Positions 44,241 through 53,898 of a DNA stretch of 64,000 bases are shown here, one piece after another. Source of the DNA: Methanosarcina sp. UBA289 (GTDB taxonomy: Archaea; Halobacteriota; Methanosarcinia; Methanosarcinales; Methanosarcinaceae). A model generated the notes under the pieces. It saw nothing but the letters and a program-made list of their open reading frames with translations, searched no databases and had not been told where the DNA came from. Within the stretch, counting starts at the first letter, position 1, and each line of letters opens with the position of its first letter. Position numbers and translations under genes: made by a program. The stretch spans positions 1 to 64,000 of the forward strand of contig DAKJ01000009.1 in NCBI GenBank assembly GCA_002496565.1, read 5' to 3'.

Positions 44241-45197
44241 ATGTTTGAGGAAATCCAGGTTACAAAAGCCCTGAATAAAATAAAAGTAACAAGCAGACTT
44301 GCGCTACCATACTCATGGGATTTGAATATTTACAGGGGATGTGAACACGGTTGCCACTATTGTTATGCAATGTATTCTCACCGTTATTTGGAAAAAGAAG
44401 TAAATTATTTTCCAGAAAAAAAATCCCCAGTGGGAAAGGACTGTACTTTCTTTCAGAGAATCTGCGTAAAAACAAATATCGACGAAGCACTTGAAAAACA
44501 GCTTGAAGCACGAAGCTGGAAAAAGAAAGTAATTAATCTAGGCGGGGTATGTGATAGTTATCAGCCTGCAGAAGCAAATTATGGACTGATGCGCAAAGTT
44601 CTGGCTCTGATGATAGAGTACAAAAATCCGATTACTATATCTACAAAATCGGACCTTATTCTCCGAGATTTTGATCTTCTTACAGAGCTTGCTGAGATCA
44701 CATATGTAAATATCGCGGTAACGGTTACAACAATGGATGAGAATTTAAGCGCTCAATTGGAACCCCTGGCTCCGCCTCCTGAAAAACGGTTTTCAGTCCT
44801 GAGTGCGTTTAAAGATACAGCGGCTGTTACCGGACTTCATATGATGCCAATTCTTCCCTTTCTTACCGATAGCCTTCAGAACCTAGAGCAAATTCTTTCT
44901 CTTGCAGCCAAATGTGAATTAGATTATGTTCTTCCTGGCATTCTTTACCTCAGGGGCGAGACCAGAAAGCATTTTTTCAATTTACTTGAACTTGAATTTC
45001 CCGAAATTGTAGACCCTTACCTCAAAATGTATGCAAAAGGAGGAGCTGATAGAATCTATAAAAATGAACTTTACAGAGTGTTCAGCTCTCTTATGGAAAA
45101 GTACCATCTGTCCTGGGACTATGTGAAACCCATGCAGGCAAAATTATCCAGTTCAAAGCAGTTCAAATTAACGGATTTTTTAGGAAACGATCTTTGA
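44241..45197 (+). CDS. SPL-family radical SAM protein
   Basis: The 318-aa protein matches the COG1533/SplB-related group. It has the cluster motif C34-x3-C38-x2-C41 within YRGCEHGCHYCYAMYSHRY, then INLGGVCDSYQPAEANY and ISTKSDLILRDFDLL. It lacks the full spore photoproduct lyase features, so it is a relative of unknown substrate, possibly nucleic-acid directed. It is divergent from the SPASM gene and convergent with the beta-helix gene (gap 23 nt). Confidence 0.9.
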   Translation: MFEEIQVTKALNKIKVTSRLALPYSWDLNIYRGCEHGCHYCYAMYSHRYLEKEVNYFPEKKSPVGKDCTFFQRICVKTNIDEALEKQLEARSWKKKVINLGGVCDSYQPAEANYGLMRKVLALMIEYKNPITISTKSDLILRDFDLLTELAEITYVNIAVTVTTMDENLSAQLEPLAPPPEKRFSVLSAFKDTAAVTGLHMMPILPFLTDSLQNLEQILSLAAKCELDYVLPGILYLRGETRKHFFNLLELEFPEIVDPYLKMYAKGGADRIYKNELYRVFSSLMEKYHLSWDYVKPMQAKLSSSKQFKLTDFLGNDL

Positions 45198-45220
45198 TTT
45201 TTTGCGTAAATCCTAAAGTG

Positions 45221-46687
45221 TTAACTGTACCTTCCGATGTTAACCTGATTACTACTTTCCTCTAGCTTTTTTGTAGAATTGGATAATGTATAGCCTGCGC
45301 CAGTACAAGGAGAATCTGATTTCAGGTGATAATCATGTTTATTCCTGTTTACAAAGAGGGGATTTACATAGATATCAGAGGTTGAGTTTGCATTTTTATA
45401 ATTTCCTCCCACATTATTGTATAGGCAGTTATTTTCCATCACAATGGTATGTGTTGAAGGTAGGTAATTGATCACCCCATATCCTGTTCCATCAGGGTCT
45501 TTTGTGCGATTCTGGGTATCTACAATTATGTTGTTACGGACGATTGTTGTGAATCCTGTACCTTGAGGTGAAAGATCAACGGAATTACCTGCGCTTGTGG
45601 AAGAAGGATACATCTGGATAATTGCTGCATGATACAAATTATCAAACACATTATTCTCAATAAGGGTATCATAAAATCCACTTGTTACAATACCTCCTAC
45701 CCAGTCAATACTTGGGTTCGTACCAGTGCTATAGAAGATATTATTGTGAATGTGAACATTCTGTGCCTCTTCCTTGGGATAAGACTCTCCGTAACCTATC
45801 AGCCAGATTCCAGGGCCATAAGTGTGATGAATGGTGTTATTGTATACTTCTACATCGTTAACGACACCTGTCGTTTTCTCAATCAGAATTGCGGAGCCAC
45901 CTGCACTCCAGTGGTAAAAGGAGTCTATTACGTTATCATAGAATTTTACATAATTGGAATTCCAGACTCGAAGCCCACCGTTAGTTCTGCAAGTTATTCT
46001 GTTTTTCCAGGCTTCTACATTCTGGCAATCAATAGCATAAAAACCGTCATGTCCTAATTTGTACACTTTATTATTGTAAAACTTAATATTCGAACTTCTC
46101 TCGACTCTTAAACCATCACCATGTCCGTCATGAAGATACATACCATGAACATCTATATTTTGAGAGTCAAGGAAACTGATCATATTGTAGTATCCTTGCC
46201 CTTTCATTTTATCTTCATTCTTGTCATGGTTTCCGTTAATTTCAAATCCCTTTATAGTGACTCTATCGACTCCGGAACTGTCCATCTGAGTAATCAGAGG
46301 TTTATTACTTGGCCAGTCTGCGTTGTCTTTGAGTTTTATTACAGCATTATGATCTCCTTCTAAGATCGTATTATTTCCAATTAAAATACTATCAGAGATG
46401 ACATATGTATTTGGACCTTTCAAGTAAACGGTTGAAAACTGTGGATTTTCTGCAGCATATTTAAGAGCTTGATTTATCTCTATCTGATCGTCAATCCCAT
46501 CAGAGGTAAAGTCTCCACTTCCATCGCTAGCTACATACACAGCCTTATTTGATGGCTTAGGAGGAAGATTGGACTCTATGGCATAGAAAATGAACATACT
46601 CAACGCAACCAAGAGTATAAGAACTACAATGTAAAGTCCTATTTTTTTCCAGTTTTGTTGTAAGTATCTCTGATATTTTTTATCCAT
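45221..46687 (-). CDS. Membrane-anchored right-handed beta-helix protein
   Basis: The 488-aa protein has one N-terminal membrane anchor (about residues 15-37). A pectate-lyase-like parallel beta-helix follows (about 50-470), with repeated 'N-I-x-F/V-Y-N-N-x-I' rungs (NIKFYNNKVYKLG, YVKFYDNVIDSF, DVEVYNNTIHHTYG, NVHIHNNIFYST). The likely place is outside the cell, acting on or binding polysaccharide. Several Methanosarcina surface and disaggregatase-related proteins share this fold. No catalytic set is certain. Confidence 0.83.
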   Translation of the reverse strand: MDKKYQRYLQQNWKKIGLYIVVLILLVALSMFIFYAIESNLPPKPSNKAVYVASDGSGDFTSDGIDDQIEINQALKYAAENPQFSTVYLKGPNTYVISDSILIGNNTILEGDHNAVIKLKDNADWPSNKPLITQMDSSGVDRVTIKGFEINGNHDKNEDKMKGQGYYNMISFLDSQNIDVHGMYLHDGHGDGLRVERSSNIKFYNNKVYKLGHDGFYAIDCQNVEAWKNRITCRTNGGLRVWNSNYVKFYDNVIDSFYHWSAGGSAILIEKTTGVVNDVEVYNNTIHHTYGPGIWLIGYGESYPKEEAQNVHIHNNIFYSTGTNPSIDWVGGIVTSGFYDTLIENNVFDNLYHAAIIQMYPSSTSAGNSVDLSPQGTGFTTIVRNNIIVDTQNRTKDPDGTGYGVINYLPSTHTIVMENNCLYNNVGGNYKNANSTSDIYVNPLFVNRNKHDYHLKSDSPCTGAGYTLSNSTKKLEESSNQVNIGRYS

Positions 46688-47178
46688 TTTATTCCTTACA
46701 TTTTATTATAAGCTTAGATATTTAGGACTTACGCGCTTGAAACACAAAATGGAGCACAGCAGACATTCTAGATAAATTTATAAACTAGATGGGTGAAAAT
46801 CTAAAGCTATTGATTTCTCAACTGACCACATAATTTTCAAGATTAGAAAATTCTATGAATAAATCCTGACAGGGATTGAGGGTTCAGGCCATCTATTACG
46901 TTTTTGATGCCATCGTGGAGATCTGGGCATATAGTCAGCGCTTTATTTGAAGCAACAATAGTGCCGTCCGAATCCCTTATAATTGCCTCGATTTCTGAAA
47001 AATTCGACTCTCCACCGAAAATACTATATCTTTTAGTAAATATTGTTATTAGACAGTAAAAAATATTTTAGAATTGAGCATTATGATCATGATATTCCAT
47101 GCTATAGTATACTTTAGCCCATTGAAATTTCAGGAAGTTCAGATAGCTCAATTTCATATTATGGGGGAACAATAATAG
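46688..47178. other. Intergenic region with an ORF remnant
   Basis: About 490 nt between divergent genes. Apart from the remnant at 46843-47067, nothing is recognised. The plus-strand promoter of the antiporter should lie near 47100-47160. Confidence 0.35.
46843..47067 (-). pseudogene. Startless coding-like fragment
   Basis: An open frame of about 74 codons ends with TAA at 46845-46843 and has no ATG, GTG or TTG at its left. It reads SIFGGESNFSEIEAIIRDSD and then GTIVASNKALTICPDLHDGI and GLNPQSLSGFIHRIF. The composition looks protein-like rather than random. The family is not recognised. It is probably the 3' end of a deleted gene. Confidence 0.4.
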
Positions 47179-49197
47179 ATGGAGCTCTCTTTACTGGCAA
47201 ACGTTGACATACTTCTTGGATTTGCTATTTTAATTCTTACTATTTTCTACAGATTTCAGTTTCCTCCTGTATTGGGCTTTCTTGTGACCGGAATGCTGAT
47301 TGGTCCATATGGACTTGGGATTCTAAACGTAGGGGAGAACGTAGAACTGAATGCGGATCTCGGTGTAGTCTTTCTACTTTTTACGATCGGAGTTGATCTT
47401 TCCTTAAAAGAACTCTGGAAAATGAAAAAGGCTTTATTTCTGGGTGGAACTCTCCAGATTCTCTTAACTACGTTTCTAGTCCTCATTGTATGTTCATATC
47501 TAGGTTTCAGCTCCGCCACCTCTGCCTTTCTTGGTTTCTTAATTTCTCTTAGCAGTACTGCAATAGTACTTAAAGTCCTTCAGGACAGAAATGAAGTTTA
47601 TACACAGCATGGGAAAACTTCACTTGCAATTCTAATATTTCAGGATCTTGCTATCGTTCCCTTAATTCTTATTACTCCATTATTGGCTGGAGATTCGCTA
47701 AATTTTGAGGGTTCACTTTCAACCGTTTTTCTAAAAGGCTCACTAATCATTCTGGTTTTTATTCTGAGTGCTAAATTCCTGGTTCCCTGTATATTCTACC
47801 ATGTGGGCAGAACAGGAAATAAAGAGTTATTCCTTGTTAGTGTTGTATTTATATGCCTATCTACGGCTCTCCTTACCTCGAGTATTGGGCTGTCTCTTGC
47901 CCTTGGAGCTTTTTTAGCCGGGATTGTCATATCCGGTTCCCAGTATAGCCAGCAGGCAATGGGAAATATCATGCCTTTGAAAGACATGTTCATGAGCTTC
48001 TTTTTTGTGTCTGTAGGCATGCTCCTGAACACCGGATATTTGCTTGACCATCTCCCTACCCTTATTCTTGCTTCTATTGCCTTAATAATTATAAAAACGG
48101 TTGCAGGAGCAATCGTGCCCTTAATTTTAGGCTACCCATTACGTACAACTATATTGACCGGACTCGCACTATCTCAGATAGGAGAATTCTCTTTTGTTCT
48201 TTCCAGATTGGGGGTGGAATATTCTCTCCTAACAGAAGAGATGTATCAGGCGTTCCTTGCAGTTGCTATCATTACTATGGGAGTTACTCCCTTTTTGATC
48301 AGTGCTTCCTACAAGCCTGCCGAGTTCATTATTAAAAAGGTTTCAGGCACAACCTATGGCATGAAACTGATACACGGTTTATATTCGGAACCTATTAAAG
48401 AAGAAGAACAGGCCGAGCCTGAAATGAAAGACCACTTAATAGTCGTAGGCTTCGGTTTTTCTGGAAGAACAGTCTCTAAGGCTGCAAAAGCAGCAGGCAT
48501 CCCTTATATCATTGTAGAAGCAAACCCTGAAACTGTTCAGCAGGAAAAACAGAAAGGGGAAAAAATCCACTATGGAGATGCAACATTTGAGGCTGTACTA
48601 GAACATGCAGGTGTCAAGAATGCGAGAGTTCTAATCATTGGAATCTCGGATGCGGCCGCCACCGGAAAAATAGTAGAAATTGCAAAACAATTGAATCCGA
48701 ACGTCTGCATCATCGCAAAAGTACGGGATCTACAGGAAATGAAACGCCTCAATGCCTTAGGCGCGGATGAAATAATCCCAGAGGAATACGAAACCTCAGT
48801 AGAAATCTTTGTCCGCATGCTGGAAAAATATCTGGTCCCGAGAGAGGATATTGAAAAACTCGTAAACGATATGCGTGCTAATGGTTACAGGATGCTGCGG
48901 AAATTATCCGGTAATACATGTACTGATAGCGAATTCAGTATAAAGGATGGGCTTCAGGGAATTGAGATTCAAGTCCTTAAAGTAACGTGTGGCTCAAGTT
49001 TCGATGGAAAAACCCTGGCAGACCTGAATTTCAGAAAAAAACACGGAGTGACAGTACTTTCAGTTCGCAGAGGATCAGATCTGATCTACACTCCAGAAGG
49101 CAATTTCATTCTTCAGGCAAAAGATGCCTGTATCCTTCTTGGAAAGCCTGAGGATCTTTGTAGTATCAGAAGGTTCTTTGAAGGTGTTCACGGATAG
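47179..49197 (+). CDS. CPA2-type cation:proton antiporter with TrkA domains
   Basis: The 672-aa protein has a membrane domain with about 12 helices (residues 1-385; LLFTIGVDLSLKEL, then SLSSTAIVLKVLQD, then LSQIGEFSFVLSRLG). A TrkA-N NAD-binding domain follows (about 413-530; DHLIVVGFGFSGRTVS), then a TrkA-C domain (about 590-670). This is the KefB/RosB layout, which exchanges K+ or Na+ for protons under nucleotide control. The ATG at 47179 is preceded by GGGGGA. It is monocistronic. Confidence 0.93.
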   Translation: MELSLLANVDILLGFAILILTIFYRFQFPPVLGFLVTGMLIGPYGLGILNVGENVELNADLGVVFLLFTIGVDLSLKELWKMKKALFLGGTLQILLTTFLVLIVCSYLGFSSATSAFLGFLISLSSTAIVLKVLQDRNEVYTQHGKTSLAILIFQDLAIVPLILITPLLAGDSLNFEGSLSTVFLKGSLIILVFILSAKFLVPCIFYHVGRTGNKELFLVSVVFICLSTALLTSSIGLSLALGAFLAGIVISGSQYSQQAMGNIMPLKDMFMSFFFVSVGMLLNTGYLLDHLPTLILASIALIIIKTVAGAIVPLILGYPLRTTILTGLALSQIGEFSFVLSRLGVEYSLLTEEMYQAFLAVAIITMGVTPFLISASYKPAEFIIKKVSGTTYGMKLIHGLYSEPIKEEEQAEPEMKDHLIVVGFGFSGRTVSKAAKAAGIPYIIVEANPETVQQEKQKGEKIHYGDATFEAVLEHAGVKNARVLIIGISDAAATGKIVEIAKQLNPNVCIIAKVRDLQEMKRLNALGADEIIPEEYETSVEIFVRMLEKYLVPREDIEKLVNDMRANGYRMLRKLSGNTCTDSEFSIKDGLQGIEIQVLKVTCGSSFDGKTLADLNFRKKHGVTVLSVRRGSDLIYTPEGNFILQAKDACILLGKPEDLCSIRRFFEGVHG

Positions 49198-49275
49198 CAT
49201 TATTTTCCCGAATTAATTTCCGTGTATTCTGTGCATATGCAATAAAAATATATCCCATGTTCCTGACTTTTTCCC

Positions 49276-49869
49276 ATGCGTCAGATAATTCTCGCGTCTG
49301 CATCTCCAAGGAGAAAAGAACTGCTTAAACAACTTATAGGAGAGAACTTTCTGGTCCATGCCAGTTCCTATAGGGAATCTCCTTACCCTGGTCTGCACCC
49401 TGAAGAGATTCTCTTAAAGCACTCCGCCGAAAAAGCCAGAGACGTGGCTAAACATTTTAATTCCGGACTTGTAATTTCGGCTGATACCTCGGTGCTATTT
49501 AATGGAAAACTTCTGGGAAAGCCCCAATATTCTGGTAAGGCAGAAGAAATGCTTGAAATGCTAAGCGGACAGAGATTCAGTGTTATAACCGGTCTTACAG
49601 TCCTTGACCTTGACAGTGGTACGGAAATCAGCGAACTGGAATCCACGACGGTCTGGATGGATGAAATAAGCAAAGAACAGGTTTCAGCTTATATCAGGAC
49701 AGGAGAACCCCTTGATAAGGCAGGAGCTTTTGCTATTCAGGGGAAAGGGGCAGTCTTTGTGGAAAAAATAGAGGGAGATTTTTTTAATGTCGTGGGCCTT
49801 CCTCTTTTCCGGCTTGGGAAGATCCTGGAAAAAGTTGGAGTATCTATATTTGAGGAAGATTTCTCCTAA
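49276..49869 (+). CDS. Maf family nucleotide pyrophosphatase
   Basis: The 197-aa protein matches Maf/YhdE house-cleaning enzymes that hydrolyse dTTP, UTP and modified nucleotides. Motifs are LASASPRRKELL at the start, SADTSVLFNGKLLGKP, SGQRFSVITGLTVL, and DKAGAFAIQGKGA with GDFFNVVGLPL near the end. It stands between the antiporter and cysS, co-oriented, with 78 nt before and about 250 nt after. Confidence 0.94.
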   Translation: MRQIILASASPRRKELLKQLIGENFLVHASSYRESPYPGLHPEEILLKHSAEKARDVAKHFNSGLVISADTSVLFNGKLLGKPQYSGKAEEMLEMLSGQRFSVITGLTVLDLDSGTEISELESTTVWMDEISKEQVSAYIRTGEPLDKAGAFAIQGKGAVFVEKIEGDFFNVVGLPLFRLGKILEKVGVSIFEEDFS

Positions 49870-50127
49870 AGTATCTTATTTTCAAGCCTCGAAATATTTG
49901 ACTGCGCTGGATGGGACCTTTATTAAGCTTTCCCTAGGGAAGGTTGCGATCAAAGCTTTTTTTAAGGCTTGCGGCGAAAGTAATAAAGCATCTCTGAACA
50001 ATTAGGTAACAATAAAGGATTTGAATAACTCTAAAATGTAAATTAAACAGATTAATCAGATTTAGTCTCATTTTTACCAAGTATTTTAACAAATATTTCA
50101 GTACTTAAATCTCCAGAGGTGTTCCGG

Positions 50128-51549
50128 ATGCTCCAGGTTTATAATACTCTTACAAGAAAGAAAGAGGTTTTCAAGCCTTTAAAGGAAGGCGAAGTCTCGA
50201 TTTACGCCTGCGGGCCTACAGTTTACAATATGCCGCATATAGGTAACTATCGTACCTTCCTGATGACAGATAATATTGTGAGAACTCTTGAGTACCTCGG
50301 ATATAGAGTAAGGCTTGTAATGAACATTACTGATATAGATGACAAAACTATAAGGGATTCAAAAGCAGCCGGAATGTCACTTAAGGATTTTACGGATAAA
50401 TATACGGAAGAGTTCTTTAAAGGCCTTGATATGCTGAACATAAAAAGAGCCTCAACTTACCCGAGAGCTACGGAAAATGTTGACAGCATGATTGAACTTA
50501 CACAAAAACTAATGGACAAGGGATTTGCCTACGAAAAAGGCGGTTCGGTCTATTACAGAATTTCAGCATTTCCGGATTATGGCAAACTTTCAAAAATTGA
50601 TTTTGATAACATTATAATTGGCGCGTCAGTGGACTTGGATGAATACGATAAAGATAATCCCCGAGATTTTGCTCTTCTGAAAGCTTCAACCCCTGAAGAA
50701 ATTGAAAGGGGAATTTACTATGAGAGCCCATGGGGGAAAATCCGTCCGGGCTGGCATATAGAATGCTCGGTGATGGCTATGAACTGCTTTGGGCCAACGC
50801 TGGATATGCATCTAGGTGGAGTGGATCTTATATTCCCTCATCATGAAAACGAGATTGCGCAGTCTGAAGGAGCAACAGGAAAACCGTTTGCATGCAACTG
50901 GATTCACGGAGAACACCTGATAGTTGAAGGAGAGAAAATGAGCAAATCCAAAGGAAACGTCTTCACACTTCCAGAGATTGTCGAGAAGTACGGTGGAGAA
51001 GTTGTGCGCTTTATGTTTCTCTCAGTTCACTACCGTAAAAAGCTTGATTATTCCGATGCCTTTGCAGAAAACGCGAAGAATAACTATCTGCGACTTAAGG
51101 AAACGCTAGAGAATCTTGAGTTTAGCCTGGAAAGCGCAGAAGATACAGCTTATCCAGAAGACGATGAAATTCTTAAAATACTTCCTGAACTTGAAATGCA
51201 GTTCAGAGAAGCTCTTGAGGACGACTTCAATACCCCAAAAGCTCTGAATGTTTTCAAGGAGCTTTCCCGTACAGCTAACAAGTACCTTGAATCTGGGAAA
51301 AATCGACAGGTCCTTGAGAAGCTCTATTCCCTTTACAGGCAGTTTTCGAATGTTCTGGGCCTTTTTGCCGAATCGGGAAAAAAGAAAATCCCCGAGGAAG
51401 TGATGAGACTTGTTGAAGAACGTGAAGCTGCCAGGAAACAGAAAAATTGGGCAATTTCAGACGCTATCAGAGAAAAAATAAAATCTCTAGGCTATATTGT
51501 ACAGGATACGAAAGAAGGGCCAAATATAAAAGAATCTGAAGAAAGTTAA
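50128..51549 (+). CDS. cysS: Cysteinyl-tRNA synthetase
   Basis: The 473-aa class I synthetase has the HIGH-like HIGNYRTF, the KMSKS loop (EKMSKSKGN) and the zinc site (C in ACGPTVYN, C in WHIECSVMAM, HHENE). A GTG at 50119 is in frame, but AGAGGTG at 50114-50120 is the Shine-Dalgarno for the ATG at 50128. Methanosarcina has CysRS in addition to the SepRS/SepCysS route. It is monocistronic. Confidence 0.95.
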   Translation: MLQVYNTLTRKKEVFKPLKEGEVSIYACGPTVYNMPHIGNYRTFLMTDNIVRTLEYLGYRVRLVMNITDIDDKTIRDSKAAGMSLKDFTDKYTEEFFKGLDMLNIKRASTYPRATENVDSMIELTQKLMDKGFAYEKGGSVYYRISAFPDYGKLSKIDFDNIIIGASVDLDEYDKDNPRDFALLKASTPEEIERGIYYESPWGKIRPGWHIECSVMAMNCFGPTLDMHLGGVDLIFPHHENEIAQSEGATGKPFACNWIHGEHLIVEGEKMSKSKGNVFTLPEIVEKYGGEVVRFMFLSVHYRKKLDYSDAFAENAKNNYLRLKETLENLEFSLESAEDTAYPEDDEILKILPELEMQFREALEDDFNTPKALNVFKELSRTANKYLESGKNRQVLEKLYSLYRQFSNVLGLFAESGKKKIPEEVMRLVEEREAARKQKNWAISDAIREKIKSLGYIVQDTKEGPNIKESEES

Positions 51550-51705
51550 TAAGACGTTTAAGGTCTAAAAAGGTCTAAATTTCATTAAGTTGAATCCTTA
51601 AAACGTCAATAATTATTTATCCATATATATACATTTTATTTACGTTAATCTATTCTCACTTAGGGCCGCATTCTCTTTTTCTGTGAGGTGCGCCCGTATT
51701 CGCCT

Positions 51706-52110
51706 ATGGGGGGGCAGTTTCTGGATAAAGTAACTGTTGATGAAAAGGTTGTTGAGAATTCAGGCAGGAGTGCCTTAAAAGCAGGGCTTATTTTAGCCGA
51801 ACTGGGACATGCTCCAGGTACAATAAAAAAATTTACACTCGTATCTCCAAAAGCCCTAGAAGAGAAATCTACAGAATCGCTTGATAATGCAATGCTCATG
51901 ATCAAGGAGATCTCTAAAAAAGTTGTAGACAATCTGGAAGAAACTCCTGCTGAGTTCAGGCCATCTCAGGTAGAGCTGACCTTTAACTTGCTCTTGACTA
52001 TGAGTGGAAAAGCAGTTATCACTAAATCGGAAAATGAGAAAAACCTGAAAGTAATGTTAACTTGGAAGGACAAAAGAGAGGAGACTGAGAAGGAAATCCC
52101 TGAAAAGTAA
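51706..52110 (+). CDS. Trypsin-co-occurring domain (TCD1/CU044_2847-like) protein
   Basis: The 134-aa protein has the pattern of the small TCD1 family: a variable beta N-terminus, a central helix (SLDNAMLMIKEISKKVVDNL) and the closing motif VELTFNLLLTMSGKAVI, then NLKVMLTWK. Elsewhere this domain is encoded beside trypsin-like proteases in conflict or signalling systems. Here the next gene is a membrane Lon-like serine protease. The start may be the ATG at 51706 or a GTG at 51688 (MRPYSP); GAGGTG at 51685-51690 is rather far from the ATG. The family call is from memory of its motif. Confidence 0.7.
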   Translation: MGGQFLDKVTVDEKVVENSGRSALKAGLILAELGHAPGTIKKFTLVSPKALEEKSTESLDNAMLMIKEISKKVVDNLEETPAEFRPSQVELTFNLLLTMSGKAVITKSENEKNLKVMLTWKDKREETEKEIPEK

Positions 52111-52137
52111 AGTTAAAGCTCGAGCTATACAGTTTAT

Positions 52138-52178
52138 AAATCCTCTAATATAAGTGAATTGATTCAAAGAGAGGATTT
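52138..52178 (+). terminator. Putative terminator behind the TCD1 gene
   Basis: AAATCCTCT (52138-52146) pairs with AGAGGATTT (52170-52178), 9 bp, with a 23-nt loop, followed by TTCTTAATC. The long loop makes it less typical. Confidence 0.4.
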
Positions 52179-52190
52179 TCTTAATCTAGT

Positions 52191-52258
52191 ATTCACTTCT
52201 CGGTGACCAAGATTTTCGTATATCACTAACTCTAGATTCACTTCTCGGTAATCAAGAT
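52191..52258. repeat. 23-nt direct repeat upstream of Lon-like protease
   Basis: The two copies are 52191-52213 and 52236-52258. They begin ATTCACTTCTCGGT, end CAAGAT, and differ at two positions. They start 45 nt apart and lie 130-200 nt before the protease start. Confidence 0.8.
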
Positions 52259-52388
52259 ATTAATTTATTGGTAACTAATCACCTATTGGATCTTTCAGTT
52301 AAATCCTGTAGTTTTATTTAATTATCTGCATGGTTTCTAAAAGGAAAAAATAAGTATGATCTGAAGCAAATAAAAAGTGGTAGGTGGT

Positions 52389-53276
52389 ATGAAATCCAAA
52401 CTTCTTGTTTTGTTGCTTGCTATTTCGCTTGTTGCAAACGCTTACTTTGTCATGTTTGAAGAGCAGCCCTCATTTGAGGAAGGTCAGCTCCGGGAAATGC
52501 AGACTCGAATCAGCTCCCTTGAAGCGGAAAATAAAAAACTTAAGATGCAGATAAACCAGGAAAACAAGTTGCTTCAGTCTTTTGAAAATGGCTCTCAAAT
52601 ATGTCCTGCAGGAATTGAAGGTTTTGCTATTCTCCAAGGCCCTGCGGTTTTCCAGAAAGTCGAGCTTGAGAGGGCAGGTCCCTTTATCCAGAGAAGTGTT
52701 TCTGAGGAAGGAGCCTTGCTCAATATCTCAGTTGAGATCAGGCCCGGAAAAGGCCGCGTGCTCGTTCAGACAACCCCTCTTATGGGCGTGGTCTTCCAGG
52801 ATGCTGCAAACACCGCTGTTTCAGTTGCTGAAAACAAAACCGGTAGACAAATGTCAAGCAGTGATATTATCTTCAGTATTACTGCTCCGGGTGAAACCCC
52901 GGGAGTAGATGGTCCCAGCGCAGGAGCTCTTATGACCTTGCTTACGATTTCAGCCATTAATAATGCCGAACTCAACAAGAGTATAACCCTTACAGGCACG
53001 ATTGATGATGAAGGCAATATCGGTCAGATAGGTGGAGTTCTGGAAAAAGCGCAGGCATCAAAAGCTGGGGGCAAAACCCTTTTCCTTATCCCGAGAGAAA
53101 ATAGTGAACTTGTTACATATCATCGTGTAGAAAGGAAGCTTGGCGGTTTTACTGTTATTGAGCAGGAACCGAAAACCGTAGATGCTAAAATGTATATAGA
53201 AAAAGAGGTTGGAATCAACGTCGAATATGTGGACACAATTGATGATGTACTTAAGTATGAAAAAATCAACGTGTGA
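52389..53276 (+). CDS. Membrane-anchored Lon-like (S16) serine protease
   Basis: The 295-aa protein has an N-terminal signal anchor (about residues 4-20) and a short coiled-coil (MQTRISSLEAENKKLKMQIN). A Lon-type S16 proteolytic domain (about 75-270) follows. The catalytic serine is in PGVDGPSAGALM (S177) and the partner lysine lies 43 residues on in GGVLEKAQ (K220), the same spacing as in bacterial Lon. There is no AAA+ ATPase domain, so it should act without ATP unfolding or with a partner. The fold probably faces outward. A GTG 4 codons upstream (52377) is an alternative start. It follows the TCD1 gene by about 280 nt. Confidence 0.88.
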   Translation: MKSKLLVLLLAISLVANAYFVMFEEQPSFEEGQLREMQTRISSLEAENKKLKMQINQENKLLQSFENGSQICPAGIEGFAILQGPAVFQKVELERAGPFIQRSVSEEGALLNISVEIRPGKGRVLVQTTPLMGVVFQDAANTAVSVAENKTGRQMSSSDIIFSITAPGETPGVDGPSAGALMTLLTISAINNAELNKSITLTGTIDDEGNIGQIGGVLEKAQASKAGGKTLFLIPRENSELVTYHRVERKLGGFTVIEQEPKTVDAKMYIEKEVGINVEYVDTIDDVLKYEKINV

Positions 53277-53418
53277 ATTTTTAATGTAAGTTGGATTGTA
53301 ACTTGGGTTCTTTTTCGGGGATTTTTTCCCCTGGAATTTACTTTTGTCGGCGCTAAAAATTGACTTTTTGCGGTTTTGAGAACTCAGCCTGACTGTGAAG
53401 GATGGTCTGCCTGAAATA

Positions 53419-53898
53419 TTACTGATTTCCAAGCTTTTTAACCATTTTGTAATATCTTAAGCTTTGTCCATTTTTAACTGGGATCACGTCTTCGGCCTGT
53501 GTTTCATAGCCAAGAGCCCTGTAGAAAGGATATGCTACAAGTGAGGCATCCAGATCCATAATCCGAACTCCTTTTTCCACGGCTTTTTCTTCAAGCCTGT
53601 ACATGATTTTCTTCCCAAGCCCCATGTTCTGGTATTTCGGTTTTACAAAGACTCTTCTGGCGTTTGAACCGAAAAGAGTGCCTGTTCCTATAAATTCTTC
53701 TTCTGAAGCCAGGATCAGACAATGCCCTTCCAGTATATCATTAACGATATTCGCTCGATTGTGATAATCTTTGAAGTAATCAATTGCTTCCTGCGGGTAA
53801 ACACGGAAATAGCAGGTATCAATGGTCTCATTTATTAATTTTCTCAACGAGTCCGCATCTTGAGGTTCAGCTATTCTAATTATCATTTCTTCAGCCAC
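53419..53898 (-). CDS. GNAT family N-acetyltransferase
   Basis: The 159-aa protein shows the acetyl-CoA-binding RRVFVKPKYQNMGLGKKIM (motif A, with the Q/RxxGxG/A signature) and a closing AYPFYRALGYE. The substrate is unknown. It converges with the Lon-like protease gene. Residues 1-12 (MAEEMIIRIAEP) give two possible starts. Confidence 0.88.
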   Translation of the reverse strand: MAEEMIIRIAEPQDADSLRKLINETIDTCYFRVYPQEAIDYFKDYHNRANIVNDILEGHCLILASEEEFIGTGTLFGSNARRVFVKPKYQNMGLGKKIMYRLEEKAVEKGVRIMDLDASLVAYPFYRALGYETQAEDVIPVKNGQSLRYYKMVKKLGNQ

